Below are positions 38,681 to 49,063 of a stretch of 64,000 bases of DNA, in pieces. Numbering within the stretch: the stretch's first letter is position 1; every line of letters starts with the position of its first letter. The translations under genes and the position numbers were made by a program. The stretch covers positions 744,001-808,000 of the forward strand of contig NZ_QYUR01000008.1 of the NCBI RefSeq assembly GCF_003596405.1. The letters run 5' to 3'. A model generated the notes under the pieces. It saw only the letters and a list, made by a program, of their open reading frames with translations. It searched no databases and was not told the DNA's origin. This DNA comes from Pseudomonas cavernicola. GTDB taxonomy: Bacteria; Pseudomonadota; Gammaproteobacteria; Pseudomonadales; Pseudomonadaceae.

Positions 38681-39052
38681 TAATCGACCTGGACTTCCGA
38701 GTTAAGCATGCGACTCCCCCGCATGCAAGCGCGCAGACGAACTATTCCGACGAGCCGTGAGCTATGCCGCGCGAGGCTGGACTGTCGGCGATCAAGGCCT
38801 CGGTCACGGCGAAAGAGCTGAGATTGCCCGGGCCGTTTTGCGCCCAATAGGTTGCGAAACGGTCTTTTCATTACTGCCCAGTTCGCTTTGATTTATTAAC
38901 CCATGGTCCTGGTCAGCGATGGCATGCTTGTGCGCCTGCTCACGCTCGCGAAGCACAGGGAAATTACACCAGCATCATGACAATACCGAGTAAGCGCGGT
39001 GCTGCAGGCAAGGTGACTTTCCAGTGGATGGAATGACGACTGAACGGTATGG

Positions 39053-39086
39053 CGTTGCCCCCTGTGCGAGGCAACAGGGGGCAACG
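39053..39086 (-). terminator. Stem-loop downstream of the AraC gene
   Basis: CGTTGCCCCCTGT pairs with ACAGGGGGCAACG (13 bp, 8-nt loop). There is no clear T tract on either side, so it may stabilise the mRNA end or act weakly as a terminator for the qhp transcript. Confidence 0.4.
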
Positions 39087-39176
39087 TTAAACAGCTGACG
39101 CGCAGGCTCCCAAGCCGTTGGCCTGGGGCAAGTGCTCGGAGGGGTTAACAGCAAGAGCTAGCGGCGAGTGGGTTGT

Positions 39177-40196
39177 TCAGGACGAGTCCGAGTGCATGAC
39201 CACGCGGTACTGCCCTGGAGTGGAACCGGTCCATTTCTTGAAAGCCTTGTAGAAGGCGCTGGTATCGGCAAAGCCCAACTCGAAAGCCAGATCGCTGAAG
39301 TTGCCATCGCCATTGGCCAGCCGGGCGATGGCCAGATCACGCCGAACCTGATCCTTCAGCGACTGATAGGACTGCCCCTCCTGCGCCAGCTTGCGCCGCA
39401 GGGTCGAGGCGGCCATGAAGAAGTGCCCGGCCAGCGCCTCGAAATCCGGCCAACGTTCGGGCTTGATGCTGCGCAGATAGGCTTTGATGCGGGCCGCCAG
39501 ACTCTGCGGGTCGCGGTATTTGACCAGGATGTTCGCCGGGGCGCCGGCGAGAAAACCCTGAAGTTCCTGCTGGCTGCGGCGTACCGGCAGATCCAGCCAC
39601 TCGGCCTTGAACAACAGGCGACTCTGCCGGCGGGAGAAGCGCAGGTTGTCGGTGAACATCACTCGGTAGTCTTCGAGGTAGTCAGGCGCCGTGCAGCGTA
39701 GGTCGAGCGCCAGAATCGGGATGCGGCGCCCCACCAGCCAGCAGGCCAGCCCGTGCACGATCATCCACAAGGTGAAGTAGGCGAAGGCCCGGCAGTGCGG
39801 CTCGACCGGCTCGCGCAGGCTGATTTCCGCCAGCCCGCCCTTGCGCGACAGCACCGGTTGCAGATCATCGAACACAAGCGAGAGAAAGCGCAATGCCGCT
39901 TTCAGGGCGCCTTCGAGCGTCGGCTCGTGCAAGGCGGTCCGGCACATGAAGGCGAAGCTGCCGACTTTCATCCGCCGTGCATTCATGCCGAAGAACTCAT
40001 CGTCCATGGCTTTGGCGATCAACAGCCAGAGCCGCGAATACGCCACGGACGAAACCCGCGCATAGGGTTTACTCAACAGCTCGGGAGCAATCCCCGCCTG
40101 CGTCAGCAGGGACAGCTCATCGCCACCCTGCTGACGCAGTTCAAGCAAGGCTTCATTGACTTGTTTGACGGAGATAGTGCCTTTCTCAACGGTCAT
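39177..40196 (-). CDS. qhpR: AraC-family regulator (QhpR-like)
   Basis: Regulator of 339 residues. The N-terminal arabinose-binding-like domain of the OruR/ArgR group covers about residues 20-205. The C-terminal pair of helix-turn-helix motifs is visible as the segment around FEALAGHFFMAASTLRRKLA and GNFSDLAFELGFADTSAFYK then AFKKWTGSTPGQYR. It is the last gene of the minus-strand qhp group, after the ligase, matching the AraC-type QhpR that activates amine dehydrogenase genes in response to amines. The symbol is by context; the family call is firm. Confidence 0.82.
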   Translation of the reverse strand: MTVEKGTISVKQVNEALLELRQQGGDELSLLTQAGIAPELLSKPYARVSSVAYSRLWLLIAKAMDDEFFGMNARRMKVGSFAFMCRTALHEPTLEGALKAALRFLSLVFDDLQPVLSRKGGLAEISLREPVEPHCRAFAYFTLWMIVHGLACWLVGRRIPILALDLRCTAPDYLEDYRVMFTDNLRFSRRQSRLLFKAEWLDLPVRRSQQELQGFLAGAPANILVKYRDPQSLAARIKAYLRSIKPERWPDFEALAGHFFMAASTLRRKLAQEGQSYQSLKDQVRRDLAIARLANGDGNFSDLAFELGFADTSAFYKAFKKWTGSTPGQYRVVMHSDSS

Positions 40197-40305
40197 GGCG
40201 ACGGGCTGCTTAGCGGTTGCGGGCCAGCGAGCAGCCTATAGGGCTGCTGTAAAGCGATAGTCTGCACCGGGTACCCCGCCGCCACCAGTCGTCCTTTCCC
40301 TTCTC

Positions 40306-42009
40306 TTACCGATGATTGCTAGAAAGCCGTTGTGCAGCCGCCTCGCTCAATTCCTCGATGCTGATTTCGCGCATCCGGAACTTCTGGATCTTGCCGGTCA
40401 CGGTCATCGGAAAGGCCTCGACGAACTTGAAGTAGTGCGGCGTCTTGAAATGCGCGATGCGCTCCTTGCACCAGCTGCGCAGCTCCTCTTCGCTGGCACT
40501 GTGGCCAGGGTGGAACTTGATCCAGGCGACGACTTCCTCGCCATATTTCTGATCGGGAATGCCGATCACTTGCACATCGGCTACCGCTGGATGGGTGAAG
40601 AAGAACTCTTCCAGCTCACGCGGGTAAATGTTTTCGCCGCCGCGGATGATCATGTCCTTGCTGCGCCCAACGATGCACACATAACCCTGCTCGTTCATCA
40701 CCGCGAGGTCGCCGGTGTGCATCCAGCCGTCTTGATCAATGGCCTCGGCGGTGGCCTGCGGGTTGCCCCAATAGCCGATCATCACGCTGTAGCCACGGGT
40801 GCAAAGTTCACCAATCTGGCCATGCGCAACCAGGTTGCCCGCCTCGTCGACGACCTTGCTTTGCAGTTGTGGCTGGGTGCGGCCGACTGTGGTCACGCGC
40901 ACTTCCAGCTCGTCATCCGCGCTGGTTTGCAGGGATACCGGGCTGGTTTCGGTCATGCCGTAAGCGATCTGCACTTCCTTCATATGCATGTCGTTGATCA
41001 CTCGCCGCATCACCTCGACCGGGCAGGTAGCGCCGGCCATGATCCCGGTGCGCAGGCTGGACAGGTCGAATGCGCTGCGTTGCGGGTGGTCCAGTTCGGC
41101 AATGAACATGGTCGGCACGCCATACAAGGCGGTGGCCTTCTCCTCCGCCACCGCCGCCAGGGTGGCCAACGGATCGAAAGCATCGCCGGGATAGATCATG
41201 GTGGAACCGTGGGTGAGGCAGCCGAGGTTACCCATTACCATGCCGAAACAGTGATACAGCGGCACTGGAATAACCAAGCGGTCATGCTCGGTCAGCCCCA
41301 GACTCTCGCCGACCATGTAGCCGTTGTTAAGGATGTTGTAGTGGCTGAGCGTGGCACCCTTGGGAAAACCTGTGGTGCCTGAGGTGTACTGGATATTGAT
41401 CGGCTGATCGAATTGCAGCGAGTCCTGCCGCTCGCGCAGCGCCTGCGCCGTCACCGCGGCGGCGATGGCGGACAGCTCGGCCCAGGGCAGGAAACCGGCC
41501 GGCGGCTCGGCCGCCAGGCTGACCACGCCGCGTAGTTCGGGCAGCTTCTCGCTGCGCAGCTCGCCCGGCAGGTACTGCGCCAGCTCCGGCAGCAGTCCGT
41601 TGAGCATGCCGAGGTAGTCGGAGGTCTTGAACGCGCTGGCACAAATCAGCCATTTGCAACCGGACTGTTTGAGGGCGTACTCCAATTCACTGCTGCGGTA
41701 GGCCGGATTGATGTTGACCAGGATGGCGCCGATCTTGGCGCTGGCGAACTGCGTGATGCACCACTCGGCGCAGTTGGGCGCCCAGATGCCCAGACGGTCG
41801 CCGGCTTGCAGGCCGAGGGCAAGCAAGGCGCGGGCATGGCGATCGACCACCTCGGCCAGTTGCGCCCAGCTGTAGCGCAGCGCTTGGTGACGGACTACCA
41901 GCGCTTCGCGTTCGGCAAAGCGCGCAACTGTAAGGTCGAACGCCGCGCCTATGGTCATAGCCAGCAGGGACTTGTCCTGTCGGCCTTGGCTGTAGCTCTG
42001 TGCAGACAT
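40306..42009 (-). CDS. AMP-binding fatty/aryl-acyl-CoA ligase
   Basis: ANL-superfamily ligase of 567 residues. Motifs are [20 protein letters not shown] (P-loop), [56 protein letters not shown], and the catalytic Lys in [13 protein letters not shown]. It is close to the FadD-like/AcsF group of Pseudomonas. Within the qhp cluster it would activate the carboxylic acid produced from an amine by QHNDH and aldehyde dehydrogenase, sending it to beta-oxidation. The gap to qhpB is 111 bases. Confidence 0.9.
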   Translation of the reverse strand: MSAQSYSQGRQDKSLLAMTIGAAFDLTVARFAEREALVVRHQALRYSWAQLAEVVDRHARALLALGLQAGDRLGIWAPNCAEWCITQFASAKIGAILVNINPAYRSSELEYALKQSGCKWLICASAFKTSDYLGMLNGLLPELAQYLPGELRSEKLPELRGVVSLAAEPPAGFLPWAELSAIAAAVTAQALRERQDSLQFDQPINIQYTSGTTGFPKGATLSHYNILNNGYMVGESLGLTEHDRLVIPVPLYHCFGMVMGNLGCLTHGSTMIYPGDAFDPLATLAAVAEEKATALYGVPTMFIAELDHPQRSAFDLSSLRTGIMAGATCPVEVMRRVINDMHMKEVQIAYGMTETSPVSLQTSADDELEVRVTTVGRTQPQLQSKVVDEAGNLVAHGQIGELCTRGYSVMIGYWGNPQATAEAIDQDGWMHTGDLAVMNEQGYVCIVGRSKDMIIRGGENIYPRELEEFFFTHPAVADVQVIGIPDQKYGEEVVAWIKFHPGHSASEEELRSWCKERIAHFKTPHYFKFVEAFPMTVTGKIQKFRMREISIEELSEAAAQRLSSNHR

Positions 42010-42120
42010 ACTGATTCCACTTTTATAGTTGTTCGGGAATAAAGACTGGATTGCAGACCGTGCAATCCAGCCGGAAAACTGACCTCTGGCTCCTCGTCCC
42101 GGCGCAGGAGTTAGAGCCTG

Positions 42121-43236
42121 TCAGCGAATGAATACTTGGGTGGTCGAGATGGCCATGTCGCCCCCCGGCAACTTGATATTGCCGACCTTCTTCAGCGAAT
42201 CTGGATCGAACACCGCGATGTCATTGTAGGTGCCGGCCAGGTACAGCTTGCTGCCCTCGGTATTGAAGGCCACGCAGTAATAGCTGTGCTCCAGTTCGGC
42301 CGCCTGCAACAGCTTCTGCTGCTTGATGTCGTACTTGGCCAGGCGGTTGAGCACGCCGAACATCAGATTCGGGTCCTTGGGCGAGCGCAGGCCGGAGAAG
42401 TACAGCTCGGTCAGCGAAGCGAAGTCCGCCTGTTCAATCTTGTTGGTCTTCAGGTTGATGTTGAAGTAGCCGTATTTGTACTCGGCGGTGGCCAGGTCCT
42501 GTTTTTCATCCTGGAACTTGGCCGCGGTGTAAAGAATGCTGAAGTCGCGGTTCTTGGTCTGGTGCGGCCAGAAATACAGCACGTCGGGAGCACTGTAGTT
42601 CGGCAGTTTCCAGTTGCGCACAGGCAATGCCACGTCGTATTTGCCGGTTCTCACATCGAACTTGTAAATGTCCGCGCCGGCGACGAACAGCGTGCCGTCA
42701 TCGGCCATCTGCATCAGGTAGGTCTGCCGCGGCGCCGGATAACTGCGCAGCGGCTTGGCATCCAGGCCGGCCGCGGTGGAGTACACCTGCAAACGCGGCG
42801 AGCCGACGACGTAATGATCCAGGCCCTTCTGGGTCGGGTTCACTATGCTGTACAGCTCGTTGCCATCCGGACTGATGGCCATCGAGAACATCGCCCGAGC
42901 GCTTTCATCGCCACGCTGCGCCAGCTTGGCGTGGAATACCAGCTTGCAGCTATCCAGCTCGACACCATAGATGTCCGCGTAGTGATTGTTCAGCACATAG
43001 GCCCGGCTCTTGTCCGGGCTGATTTGCAGCATCCCCGGGCCGAAATCGTCGGGCATGTTGCAGGTCTTGAACAGCGTATCGGTGCTGGTGTCGATGATGT
43101 GCAGGTTGTTCGGGTAGTTGGTGACCGCCATGTACTCGTGGTCTTTGTCCAATACCTTGTCGCTGGCCGCCACGGCAGCCATTGAGCAGGCGCTGGCAAG
43201 CACGGCCAGCAGCGCAACGGAACGCTTGAATGACAT
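42121..43236 (-). CDS. qhpB: Quinohemoprotein amine dehydrogenase beta subunit
   Basis: Periplasmic subunit of 371 residues with a signal peptide (MSFKRSVALLAVLASACSMA, cleavage near VAA-SDK). The mature part is a seven-bladed beta-propeller with YVTN-like blades such as EYMAVTNYPNNLHIIDTSTD, SPDKSRAYVLNNHYADIYGV and NTEGSKLYLAGTYNDIAVFD. In QHNDH this subunit contacts the diheme alpha and cofactor-bearing gamma subunits. Gene order alpha-maturase-gamma-beta is the canonical one. It starts 29 bases after the qhpC stop. Confidence 0.92.
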   Translation of the reverse strand: MSFKRSVALLAVLASACSMAAVAASDKVLDKDHEYMAVTNYPNNLHIIDTSTDTLFKTCNMPDDFGPGMLQISPDKSRAYVLNNHYADIYGVELDSCKLVFHAKLAQRGDESARAMFSMAISPDGNELYSIVNPTQKGLDHYVVGSPRLQVYSTAAGLDAKPLRSYPAPRQTYLMQMADDGTLFVAGADIYKFDVRTGKYDVALPVRNWKLPNYSAPDVLYFWPHQTKNRDFSILYTAAKFQDEKQDLATAEYKYGYFNINLKTNKIEQADFASLTELYFSGLRSPKDPNLMFGVLNRLAKYDIKQQKLLQAAELEHSYYCVAFNTEGSKLYLAGTYNDIAVFDPDSLKKVGNIKLPGGDMAISTTQVFIR

Positions 43237-43265
43237 GCTGAATTCCTCTTCTTGTTCTGGGCCGG

Positions 43266-43589
43266 CTACTTGTCTTTCGGGAATACGGTGTCAAGGTTGC
43301 GCCAGCTCTCGTTGGAGCTGATTGCATCCTTGTTCCAGTCCGGGTAGGTGCTCATCATGTCCGGCACCTGGGCTGGCCACCAGCAAGGGTCGGAGCAGCC
43401 ATACAAGTCGGCTTCCATCGGCTGGCAGAGCGAGCTGACGCCACCGAAGGCATCGATTTCCCAACCCGGGTCGGTAGTCGAGGAACACCCGACCACGGTG
43501 CTCATCGCCAGCACCTCCTCGATACGGTCTTCCTGGGCGGCCTGTTCCAATTTTTGTGCTTTGTTATTGATCGGCTTCAGGTGCTTCAT
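43266..43589 (-). CDS. qhpC: Quinohemoprotein amine dehydrogenase gamma subunit (CTQ-bearing)
   Basis: Precursor of 107 residues that becomes the catalytic subunit. A 28-residue leader ([20 protein letters not shown]...VLA) is followed by a 79-residue mature chain. All cross-link partners known from the P. putida enzyme are present at matching spacing (precursor numbering): Cys35-Glu44, Cys55-Asp61 and Cys69-Asp77 for the three thioether rings, and Cys65-Trp71 for cysteine tryptophylquinone. The ligands lie in [20 protein letters not shown]. The rings are made by QhpD, which is encoded one base upstream. The leader is not a Sec signal; export after cleavage uses QhpE and QhpF. Confidence 0.96.
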   Translation of the reverse strand: MKHLKPINNKAQKLEQAAQEDRIEEVLAMSTVVGCSSTTDPGWEIDAFGGVSSLCQPMEADLYGCSDPCWWPAQVPDMMSTYPDWNKDAISSNESWRNLDTVFPKDK

Positions 43590-43590
43590 C

Positions 43591-45021
43591 TCATTTCGCC
43601 TTCCGCGGAGTGATGTAACTGCTGATGAAGGCCGGGTTGCCGGCCATGATGCGGCTGTAGACTTCGATGCCGAAGTCCACCCAGTCGCGCATCAGATCGC
43701 AGTAGTGATAGGTCGGGTGGGTTGGGTCGCCGTAGCGCGCGTAGCTCTCGTGGTAGCAACCGCCGGAACACAGATTGCGGATGCGGCAGCTTTCGCAGCC
43801 GGTGCCGGTGCGGTCCAGGCGCTTCGAGAGGAAGTCGCCCAGCTCCACCTGCTTTACCCCCTCATGAACGTTGCCGAAGGTCGGCAGATCCGAACCGGTA
43901 AAACGGTGGCAGAGGTTCAGCTCACCTTTGTGGTCAACCGCCAGCATCTTCAGCCCGGCACCGCACGGCAGCGCCTTCTTGTGGCCTTCATGGATGTCGG
44001 TGATCAGCTGGTGCAGGTTGGAGAAACCGATATTGCGGTGCTCCAGTGCAGCTTCCAGGTAACGCCGGCCGAGCACCTTCATATTGGCGAAGACTTCGAC
44101 CAGCTCTTCGGAGCTGAGGTTGAAGTCGCTCAGGTCACCCGAGGTCACAGGTGCGAAGCCGACTTCGGCGAAACCCAACTCATTGAACAGGTGATCCCAG
44201 ATGTGCTCGACGTCGGTGATGCCGCGCGTCAGGGTCACCCGTGCGCCAACCGGGCGGCTGTTGTAGCGCGCCAGGAGCATCTCGGCCTTTTTTCTGACCA
44301 CCTCATAGGTGCCCTGCCCGCCCACGGTGATGCGGTTGCGGTCGTGCACCGTCTTCGGCCCGTCGATGCTGATGGACAGACCGAAACGGTGACGATTCAG
44401 GTAGTCGGCCACTTCCTCGGTAAGCAAGGTGGCGTTGGTGGTCATGACGAACTCGACGAACTTGCCGAGTTCGGCAAAACGCTTCTCGCAATAATCGACC
44501 ATCTCCTCGATCAGCTTGCGATTGCTCAGCGGCTCTCCACCGAAGAACACCACGGTGTAACGCTGCTCGTCCGGCGACTCCTTGATCAACATCTCCACCG
44601 AGGCGATGGCGGTATCCAGCTGCATCTTCTTGCCGGCAGAAGGCTTGTCCAGGTCTTCCTTGTAGCAATAGGTGCAGCTCAGGTTGCAGCCGGTGTTGAC
44701 GTTCAACACGACGGTATTCAAGGCAATACGTTCGACACGTTTGGCGGTGATATCCGGCGTCAGCGGCGAGCCATCACTGACCACTTCCAGCGCCATCAGG
44801 TCACGCAATGTTTCGTTCACCTCAGCATCGACGAAACGCCCGGCCAGCCGTTGTACCAGCTCATCCGAAGAGCAAGCGTGCTGACGCAACGCATCGATGA
44901 TGCCGGCCGTCAGCTCATCCGTCTGAAACAGCGAACTGCTGGGAATGTGGAACAACATGCGCTCTGCATCGACTTTCACTTCGTGCAGATTGCGTTCAAC
45001 CAAATTCAAAATAGCGCCCAT
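43591..45021 (-). CDS. qhpD: Radical SAM peptide maturase QhpD
   Basis: Cytoplasmic radical SAM/SPASM enzyme of 476 residues that forms the Cys-to-Asp/Glu thioether bonds in QhpC. The 4Fe-4S motif is C112-x3-C116-x2-C119 in [15 protein letters not shown], then [16 protein letters not shown]. The C-terminal SPASM cysteines are in [43 protein letters not shown] and YHYCDLM. An N-terminal RRE-like segment precedes the barrel. The start at 45021 has GGAGG seven bases upstream; the open frame begins eight codons earlier. One base separates its stop from qhpC. Confidence 0.95.
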   Translation of the reverse strand: MGAILNLVERNLHEVKVDAERMLFHIPSSSLFQTDELTAGIIDALRQHACSSDELVQRLAGRFVDAEVNETLRDLMALEVVSDGSPLTPDITAKRVERIALNTVVLNVNTGCNLSCTYCYKEDLDKPSAGKKMQLDTAIASVEMLIKESPDEQRYTVVFFGGEPLSNRKLIEEMVDYCEKRFAELGKFVEFVMTTNATLLTEEVADYLNRHRFGLSISIDGPKTVHDRNRITVGGQGTYEVVRKKAEMLLARYNSRPVGARVTLTRGITDVEHIWDHLFNELGFAEVGFAPVTSGDLSDFNLSSEELVEVFANMKVLGRRYLEAALEHRNIGFSNLHQLITDIHEGHKKALPCGAGLKMLAVDHKGELNLCHRFTGSDLPTFGNVHEGVKQVELGDFLSKRLDRTGTGCESCRIRNLCSGGCYHESYARYGDPTHPTYHYCDLMRDWVDFGIEVYSRIMAGNPAFISSYITPRKAK

Positions 45022-45094
45022 TACAACCTCCGAGAATCTTCTCAATCCAGCCGTTCAGACCTGAGCGAGCGGCGCCCGTCCAGGTGCTGCGCGA

Positions 45095-46672
45095 TCAAGG
45101 GATTGGTGGGTTGTTCCAGCGTTGAATGGTGACGATCATGTGGCCTTCGCCCTTGAGGGACTGCCCGCCCTCCTGCACCGCAGCGATGACCTTGAGATTG
45201 CCGGCGTTGTTGGTGGACATCTTGCGTTCTGGGTTCGGCCCGGCACCGGCCGGCGTGAATACGCCATCTGCGGCGCTCATGACCCCGGCGAACTTGACGT
45301 CCTGATCTTCGGCCGCGCGCTCGTCGAAGGCCTCCACCGTCCACTTAGCCGGCACGAAGCCAATCCGGTAAGCCTTGCCATCGGCACCCTGGCCCCAGGC
45401 CTCGGCCTCGAAACGGCCTTGCACCTTGGGCGTCGAGCCGCCGTTGTCACCGACCCGCGCCACGGCGAAGTCTGGCACCACCTTGACCTCGCTGATCTGC
45501 TGGTACACCGCCAGGCTCGCACCCTTGAGCGCACCCAGGCTGACCACCCGCACGCCGACCGGCGCATTGCTGGCGGCCCTGACCTTGACCCGCACGCGCT
45601 CGGGAGTCTGCTCCAGCACCGAGAGCACCTCGACACCTTCACCGAACCCCGGCTGGCCGCTCAGGCCGCTGCCGACCAGCGTCAGCTCGGCTTCGCTGCC
45701 GGCCTTGAGGTACTCCGGCTGTACCGAGAGCAAGCGCGCCGTGCCTTGCTTGGCGGCGACGAAATCCAGGCCGCGCTCATCGTGCTCGGTCTCGAACATC
45801 CGTCCGCGGATTTCCTCGCCATTGGCGGCGAACACCTGGCGCATGGCGACCCCGTCGACTTTGAGGTTGGCGCGCCATTCGTAGCCGTTGAACAGAACTG
45901 CCGAGCCGCTGCCGTCGAACGGTTTGCCGTCGGCGTACTGACCATTGAGGCTGACCTTGAACTCATCCTTGCCGCTGAGCGTGACGCTCATCAGGCCGCG
46001 AACATCGCCCTTGCTCGGCAGGTGACCACTGAAGCTCCACTCGCCGGCCAACTGCGCCGCGTCCGGGCGCTGTTGCTGCCAGTCGGTCCAGGCCTGGCTG
46101 TCCAGCGGGTATCTTTTGGCCAGCTCAGGAACCATCTCTTTCAGCGCAATATCCAGCCAGTCGCGGTCACGCGCCTGCGCTTGGTATTCCAGCGACGGCC
46201 ACTGGCCGAGGTGGAAGTTGACCAGGTGCTCCCATTCCTTGGCCGGGCGGCGCTGCAGGGCCACCCGCGCACCGGAGTGGCAGCGTGCGCACATCTGGGT
46301 GAATTTCTCGTCGAACTGCTCGACGCTGTTCAGCCGGCGCTCCAAGGCGTAACGCACGCCATCGGTTTCGCTTGGCGCCAGGCCCTGTTTGTCGGCGAGG
46401 TATTTGACCAGGGAGCGGCGATCCTCGTCGCCGATCTGCAGACCATGCATGATCTGCATCCGCGCAATGCTCATCAGCCAGCCCTCGGGCGTTTTACGCT
46501 GATGACTGATGCGGCTCAGGTCCTTGTCGCCTTCCGGGATGTGGCATCCCTGACAGGTCTCTTTGAGGATGGTTGCGCCATCCCTTGCAGCCATAGCCTG
46601 GGGCGATTGCAACGCGGCGCCAACAGCCAGCGCTAGCGTTCCGACGCTCAGGTAATGCCGAAGTAGTGTCAT
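45095..46672 (-). CDS. qhpA: Quinohemoprotein amine dehydrogenase alpha subunit (diheme)
   Basis: Periplasmic subunit of 525 residues with a Sec signal (TLLRHYLSVGTLALAVGAAL...QAMA, cleavage before ARDG). Two c-type haem sites are present, CQGCH (residues 40-44) and CARCH (128-132), followed by three beta-barrel/Ig-like domains, as in the known alpha subunit. It carries electrons from the CTQ of the gamma subunit to a cupredoxin or cytochrome. The ATG at 46672 is 13 bases from GGAGG; a TTG two codons upstream (46678) is spaced seven bases from it and may be the real start. First gene of the qhp operon. Confidence 0.93.
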   Translation of the reverse strand: MTLLRHYLSVGTLALAVGAALQSPQAMAARDGATILKETCQGCHIPEGDKDLSRISHQRKTPEGWLMSIARMQIMHGLQIGDEDRRSLVKYLADKQGLAPSETDGVRYALERRLNSVEQFDEKFTQMCARCHSGARVALQRRPAKEWEHLVNFHLGQWPSLEYQAQARDRDWLDIALKEMVPELAKRYPLDSQAWTDWQQQRPDAAQLAGEWSFSGHLPSKGDVRGLMSVTLSGKDEFKVSLNGQYADGKPFDGSGSAVLFNGYEWRANLKVDGVAMRQVFAANGEEIRGRMFETEHDERGLDFVAAKQGTARLLSVQPEYLKAGSEAELTLVGSGLSGQPGFGEGVEVLSVLEQTPERVRVKVRAASNAPVGVRVVSLGALKGASLAVYQQISEVKVVPDFAVARVGDNGGSTPKVQGRFEAEAWGQGADGKAYRIGFVPAKWTVEAFDERAAEDQDVKFAGVMSAADGVFTPAGAGPNPERKMSTNNAGNLKVIAAVQEGGQSLKGEGHMIVTIQRWNNPPIP

Positions 46673-46862
46673 CTTCAAAATCAGACCTCCACGGTTTTTT
46701 TCTTATGGTTGGCGCCACTGCCCAGCTACTAGGTAGGCGTGCGACTGTCACGGCAAATACACATTGCGTGCCAGCCTTTATAAAGTTCTTATGAATCAGA
46801 TAGATGATCGACTTTTATAACAATATCCAGACTTACGACTCGAGCGTCCGGCGTTTAATTTC

Positions 46863-46900
46863 GCGACAGCTGTATAACTCTGCGACAGACCATCGCAGAG
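46863..46900. promoter_or_regulatory. Repeated motifs in the qhpA/aldehyde dehydrogenase divergent promoter
   Basis: GCGACAG occurs as a direct repeat at 46863-46869 and 46882-46888 (19-base period), close to the spacing of AraC-family half-sites. CTCTGCGA / TCGCAGAG (46878-46885 and 46893-46900) is an 8-bp inverted repeat overlapping the second half-site. These are candidates for QhpR binding. The whole 46673-47093 gap otherwise has no gene. Confidence 0.45.
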
Positions 46901-47093
46901 CACCTGACGGCTGGCATCCCGGCCTGCTCCAGGGCTGTCTCAAGCCGTCTCAAACTGTTACAGGCGAGGTTGCCTCTCGGATCCAAAATGAAGATTAAAG
47001 CCCTTCAATTTCATGCACTTATTGAAATGGTCCCGGCTTGGCATGACGGTTGCGAAAGAGCTGTCACCCAAGAGCAAAACTGAGGCTGATTCC

Positions 47094-48599
47094 ATGAGTT
47101 CTTCCCTGCCACCTAACCTGCCCCTCAACCCGAAGACGCTCGAGTTCATTCAGCGTAGGCATAAAATGCTGATCGGCGAGCAATGGCTCAATGCTGCCAG
47201 TGGCGCGACCATGAGCGTGCGTAACCCGGCCACCGGTGAAGTGCTGAGCGAGGTGCCCCGCGCAGCCAAGGCTGACGTCGACAGTGCTGTGCAGGCCGCC
47301 CGTCAGGCCTTCGACGATTCGCCCTGGAGCCGCATGCGCCCACGCGAACGGCAGAATCTGCTGTGGCGCCTGGCCGATCTGATGGAGCGCGATGCCGAGG
47401 TACTGGCCGAGATCGAATGCCTGAACAACGGCAAAAGCGCGCAAGTGGCACGGCTGATGGACGTGCAACTGTCTATCGACTTTTTGCGCTACATGGCCGG
47501 CTGGGCCACCAAGATCGAAGGCTCTTGCGTCGATGTGTCGATGCCGCTGATGCCGGATGATCAGTTCCATGGCTTTATCCGCCGCGAAGCCATCGGTGTG
47601 GTCGGCGCCATAGTCGCCTGGAACTTCCCGCTGCTGCTGGCCTGCTGGAAGCTCGGCCCGGCGCTGGCGACCGGTTGCACCGTGGTGCTCAAGCCTGCGG
47701 ACGAAACCCCGCTGTCGGCCTTGAAGCTCGGCGAACTGGTACTCGAAGCCGGCTATCCGGCGGGCGTCTTCAACGTAGTCACCGGCACCGGTATCGAGGC
47801 GGGGGCCGCGCTCAGCCACAACCCGGATGTCGACAAGCTGACCTTCACCGGCTCCACCGAAGTCGGCAAGCAGATCGGCAAGGCGGCCATGGACAACATG
47901 ACCCGCGTCACTCTGGAGTTGGGCGGCAAGTCGCCGACCCTGGTGCTGGAAGATGCCGACCTGCAACAAGCGGCCGCCGGTGCGGCCAGCGCCATCTTCT
48001 TCAACCAAGGCCAGGTTTGCTGCGCCGGCTCGCGCCTGTATGTACAGCGCAAGCACTTCGACAACGTGATCGCCGACGTCGCCAACATCGCCAACGGCAT
48101 GAAGCTCGGTAATGGCCTCGATCCGAGCGTGGCCATGGGCCCGCTGATTTCCGCCCGCCAGCAGAAGCGCGTGTTCGGCTACATCGAGCGCAGCCGTGAG
48201 CTGGGCGCCACCATCGCCTGTGGTGGCGAGCAATTCGGCCCCGGCTATTTCGTCAAACCGACGGTGCTTGTCGATGTCGATCAACGCGGCCCGCTGGTAC
48301 AGGAAGAAATCTTCGGCCCAGTGTTGGTGGCGATGCCCTTCGACGATATTGATGAGGCGATCCGCCTGGCCAACGACAACCGCTATGGCCTGGGCGCCAG
48401 CATCTGGTCGAACAACCTCGCGGCGGTACACAAGATGATCCCGCGGATCAAATCCGGCTCGGTCTGGGTCAACTGCCACAGCGCCCTGGACCCGGCCCTG
48501 CCCTTTGGCGGTTACAAGATGTCCGGCGTCGGCCGCGAGATGGGCGCGGCGGCCATCGAGCACTACACCGAGCTGAAGTCGGTGCTGGTCCGCTTGTAA
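47094..48599 (+). CDS. NAD-dependent aldehyde dehydrogenase (phenylacetaldehyde dehydrogenase-like)
   Basis: Aldehyde dehydrogenase of 501 residues. The catalytic Cys309 is in FFNQGQVCCAGSR and the general base Glu275 is in VTLELGGKSP; the NAD motif is FTGSTEVGKQIG and the C-terminal motif is LPFGGYKMSGVGREMG. The ATG at 47094 gives the usual N-terminus before LNPKTLEFIQRRHKMLIGEQ; the frame opens 27 codons earlier. Divergent from qhpA and most likely co-regulated: it would oxidise the aldehyde released by amine dehydrogenase, before activation by the cluster's acyl-CoA ligase. Confidence 0.92.
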   Translation: MSSSLPPNLPLNPKTLEFIQRRHKMLIGEQWLNAASGATMSVRNPATGEVLSEVPRAAKADVDSAVQAARQAFDDSPWSRMRPRERQNLLWRLADLMERDAEVLAEIECLNNGKSAQVARLMDVQLSIDFLRYMAGWATKIEGSCVDVSMPLMPDDQFHGFIRREAIGVVGAIVAWNFPLLLACWKLGPALATGCTVVLKPADETPLSALKLGELVLEAGYPAGVFNVVTGTGIEAGAALSHNPDVDKLTFTGSTEVGKQIGKAAMDNMTRVTLELGGKSPTLVLEDADLQQAAAGAASAIFFNQGQVCCAGSRLYVQRKHFDNVIADVANIANGMKLGNGLDPSVAMGPLISARQQKRVFGYIERSRELGATIACGGEQFGPGYFVKPTVLVDVDQRGPLVQEEIFGPVLVAMPFDDIDEAIRLANDNRYGLGASIWSNNLAAVHKMIPRIKSGSVWVNCHSALDPALPFGGYKMSGVGREMGAAAIEHYTELKSVLVRL

Positions 48600-49063
48600 G
48601 CCAACAGTTTCCCAGGGTGGACATAACGCCTCGGCGATTTGTCCACCCTAGTGGCCTGTACGGTTAGTTCGTTAACTTAAACTCGGATGCCGGAAGTCGC
48701 GTGGCAAGGCGCAATGACGAGTCGTAGCACGGCTACTTTGATCCATTGCAACGCTGGATCGCGGCTTCCGGCGCCGAAGTTGATTAATGGAACCAGCCAC
48801 ACAGGCCGCTAGTGCGGCACTGCCGATGATGGCTGTTTGCATGATCTGATCCCGAAAATAAAAAACCAAGCATCAACTGCGAGCTATACCCCGACGCCCA
48901 CTCGATGTGCTGCTCAACATAGAAAATATAGGCATGGGGCATTCCCTCATCCGACTGGTGCTACGCTGACCAGTGCAATGTAAATTGGTCGATTGACCGG
49001 CAAGACAGGAATAGAAACGGCAAGCCGCCAGTCTGGCCGCCCCCTCTCCTAGGAGATCACTCG
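48600..49063. other. Non-coding interval before the hydroxyproline transporter operon
   Basis: About 460 bases with no supported gene. It must hold the promoter of the transporter operon; the right half (48860-49000) is AT-richer. A 65-codon minus-strand frame (48672-48869) has no recognisable family. Confidence 0.5.

Larger units (their letters stand above)
38414..39176. other. Non-coding interval upstream of phaG
   Basis: About 760 bases with no gene I can support. It holds the phaG promoter region (AT-rich at 38525-38560), a 16-base dyad at 38665, and a long stem-loop at 39053. Short open frames such as 38680-38871 look like chance. Confidence 0.5.

Noticed and set aside
47064..48563. 499-codon minus-strand open frame opposite the aldehyde dehydrogenase
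   Set aside because: His/Gln/Arg-rich shadow of a gene with all catalytic motifs on the other strand.
48672..48869. 65-codon minus-strand frame with a signal-like hydrophobic stretch
   Set aside because: No ribosome site, no family, and located in a promoter-containing gap.
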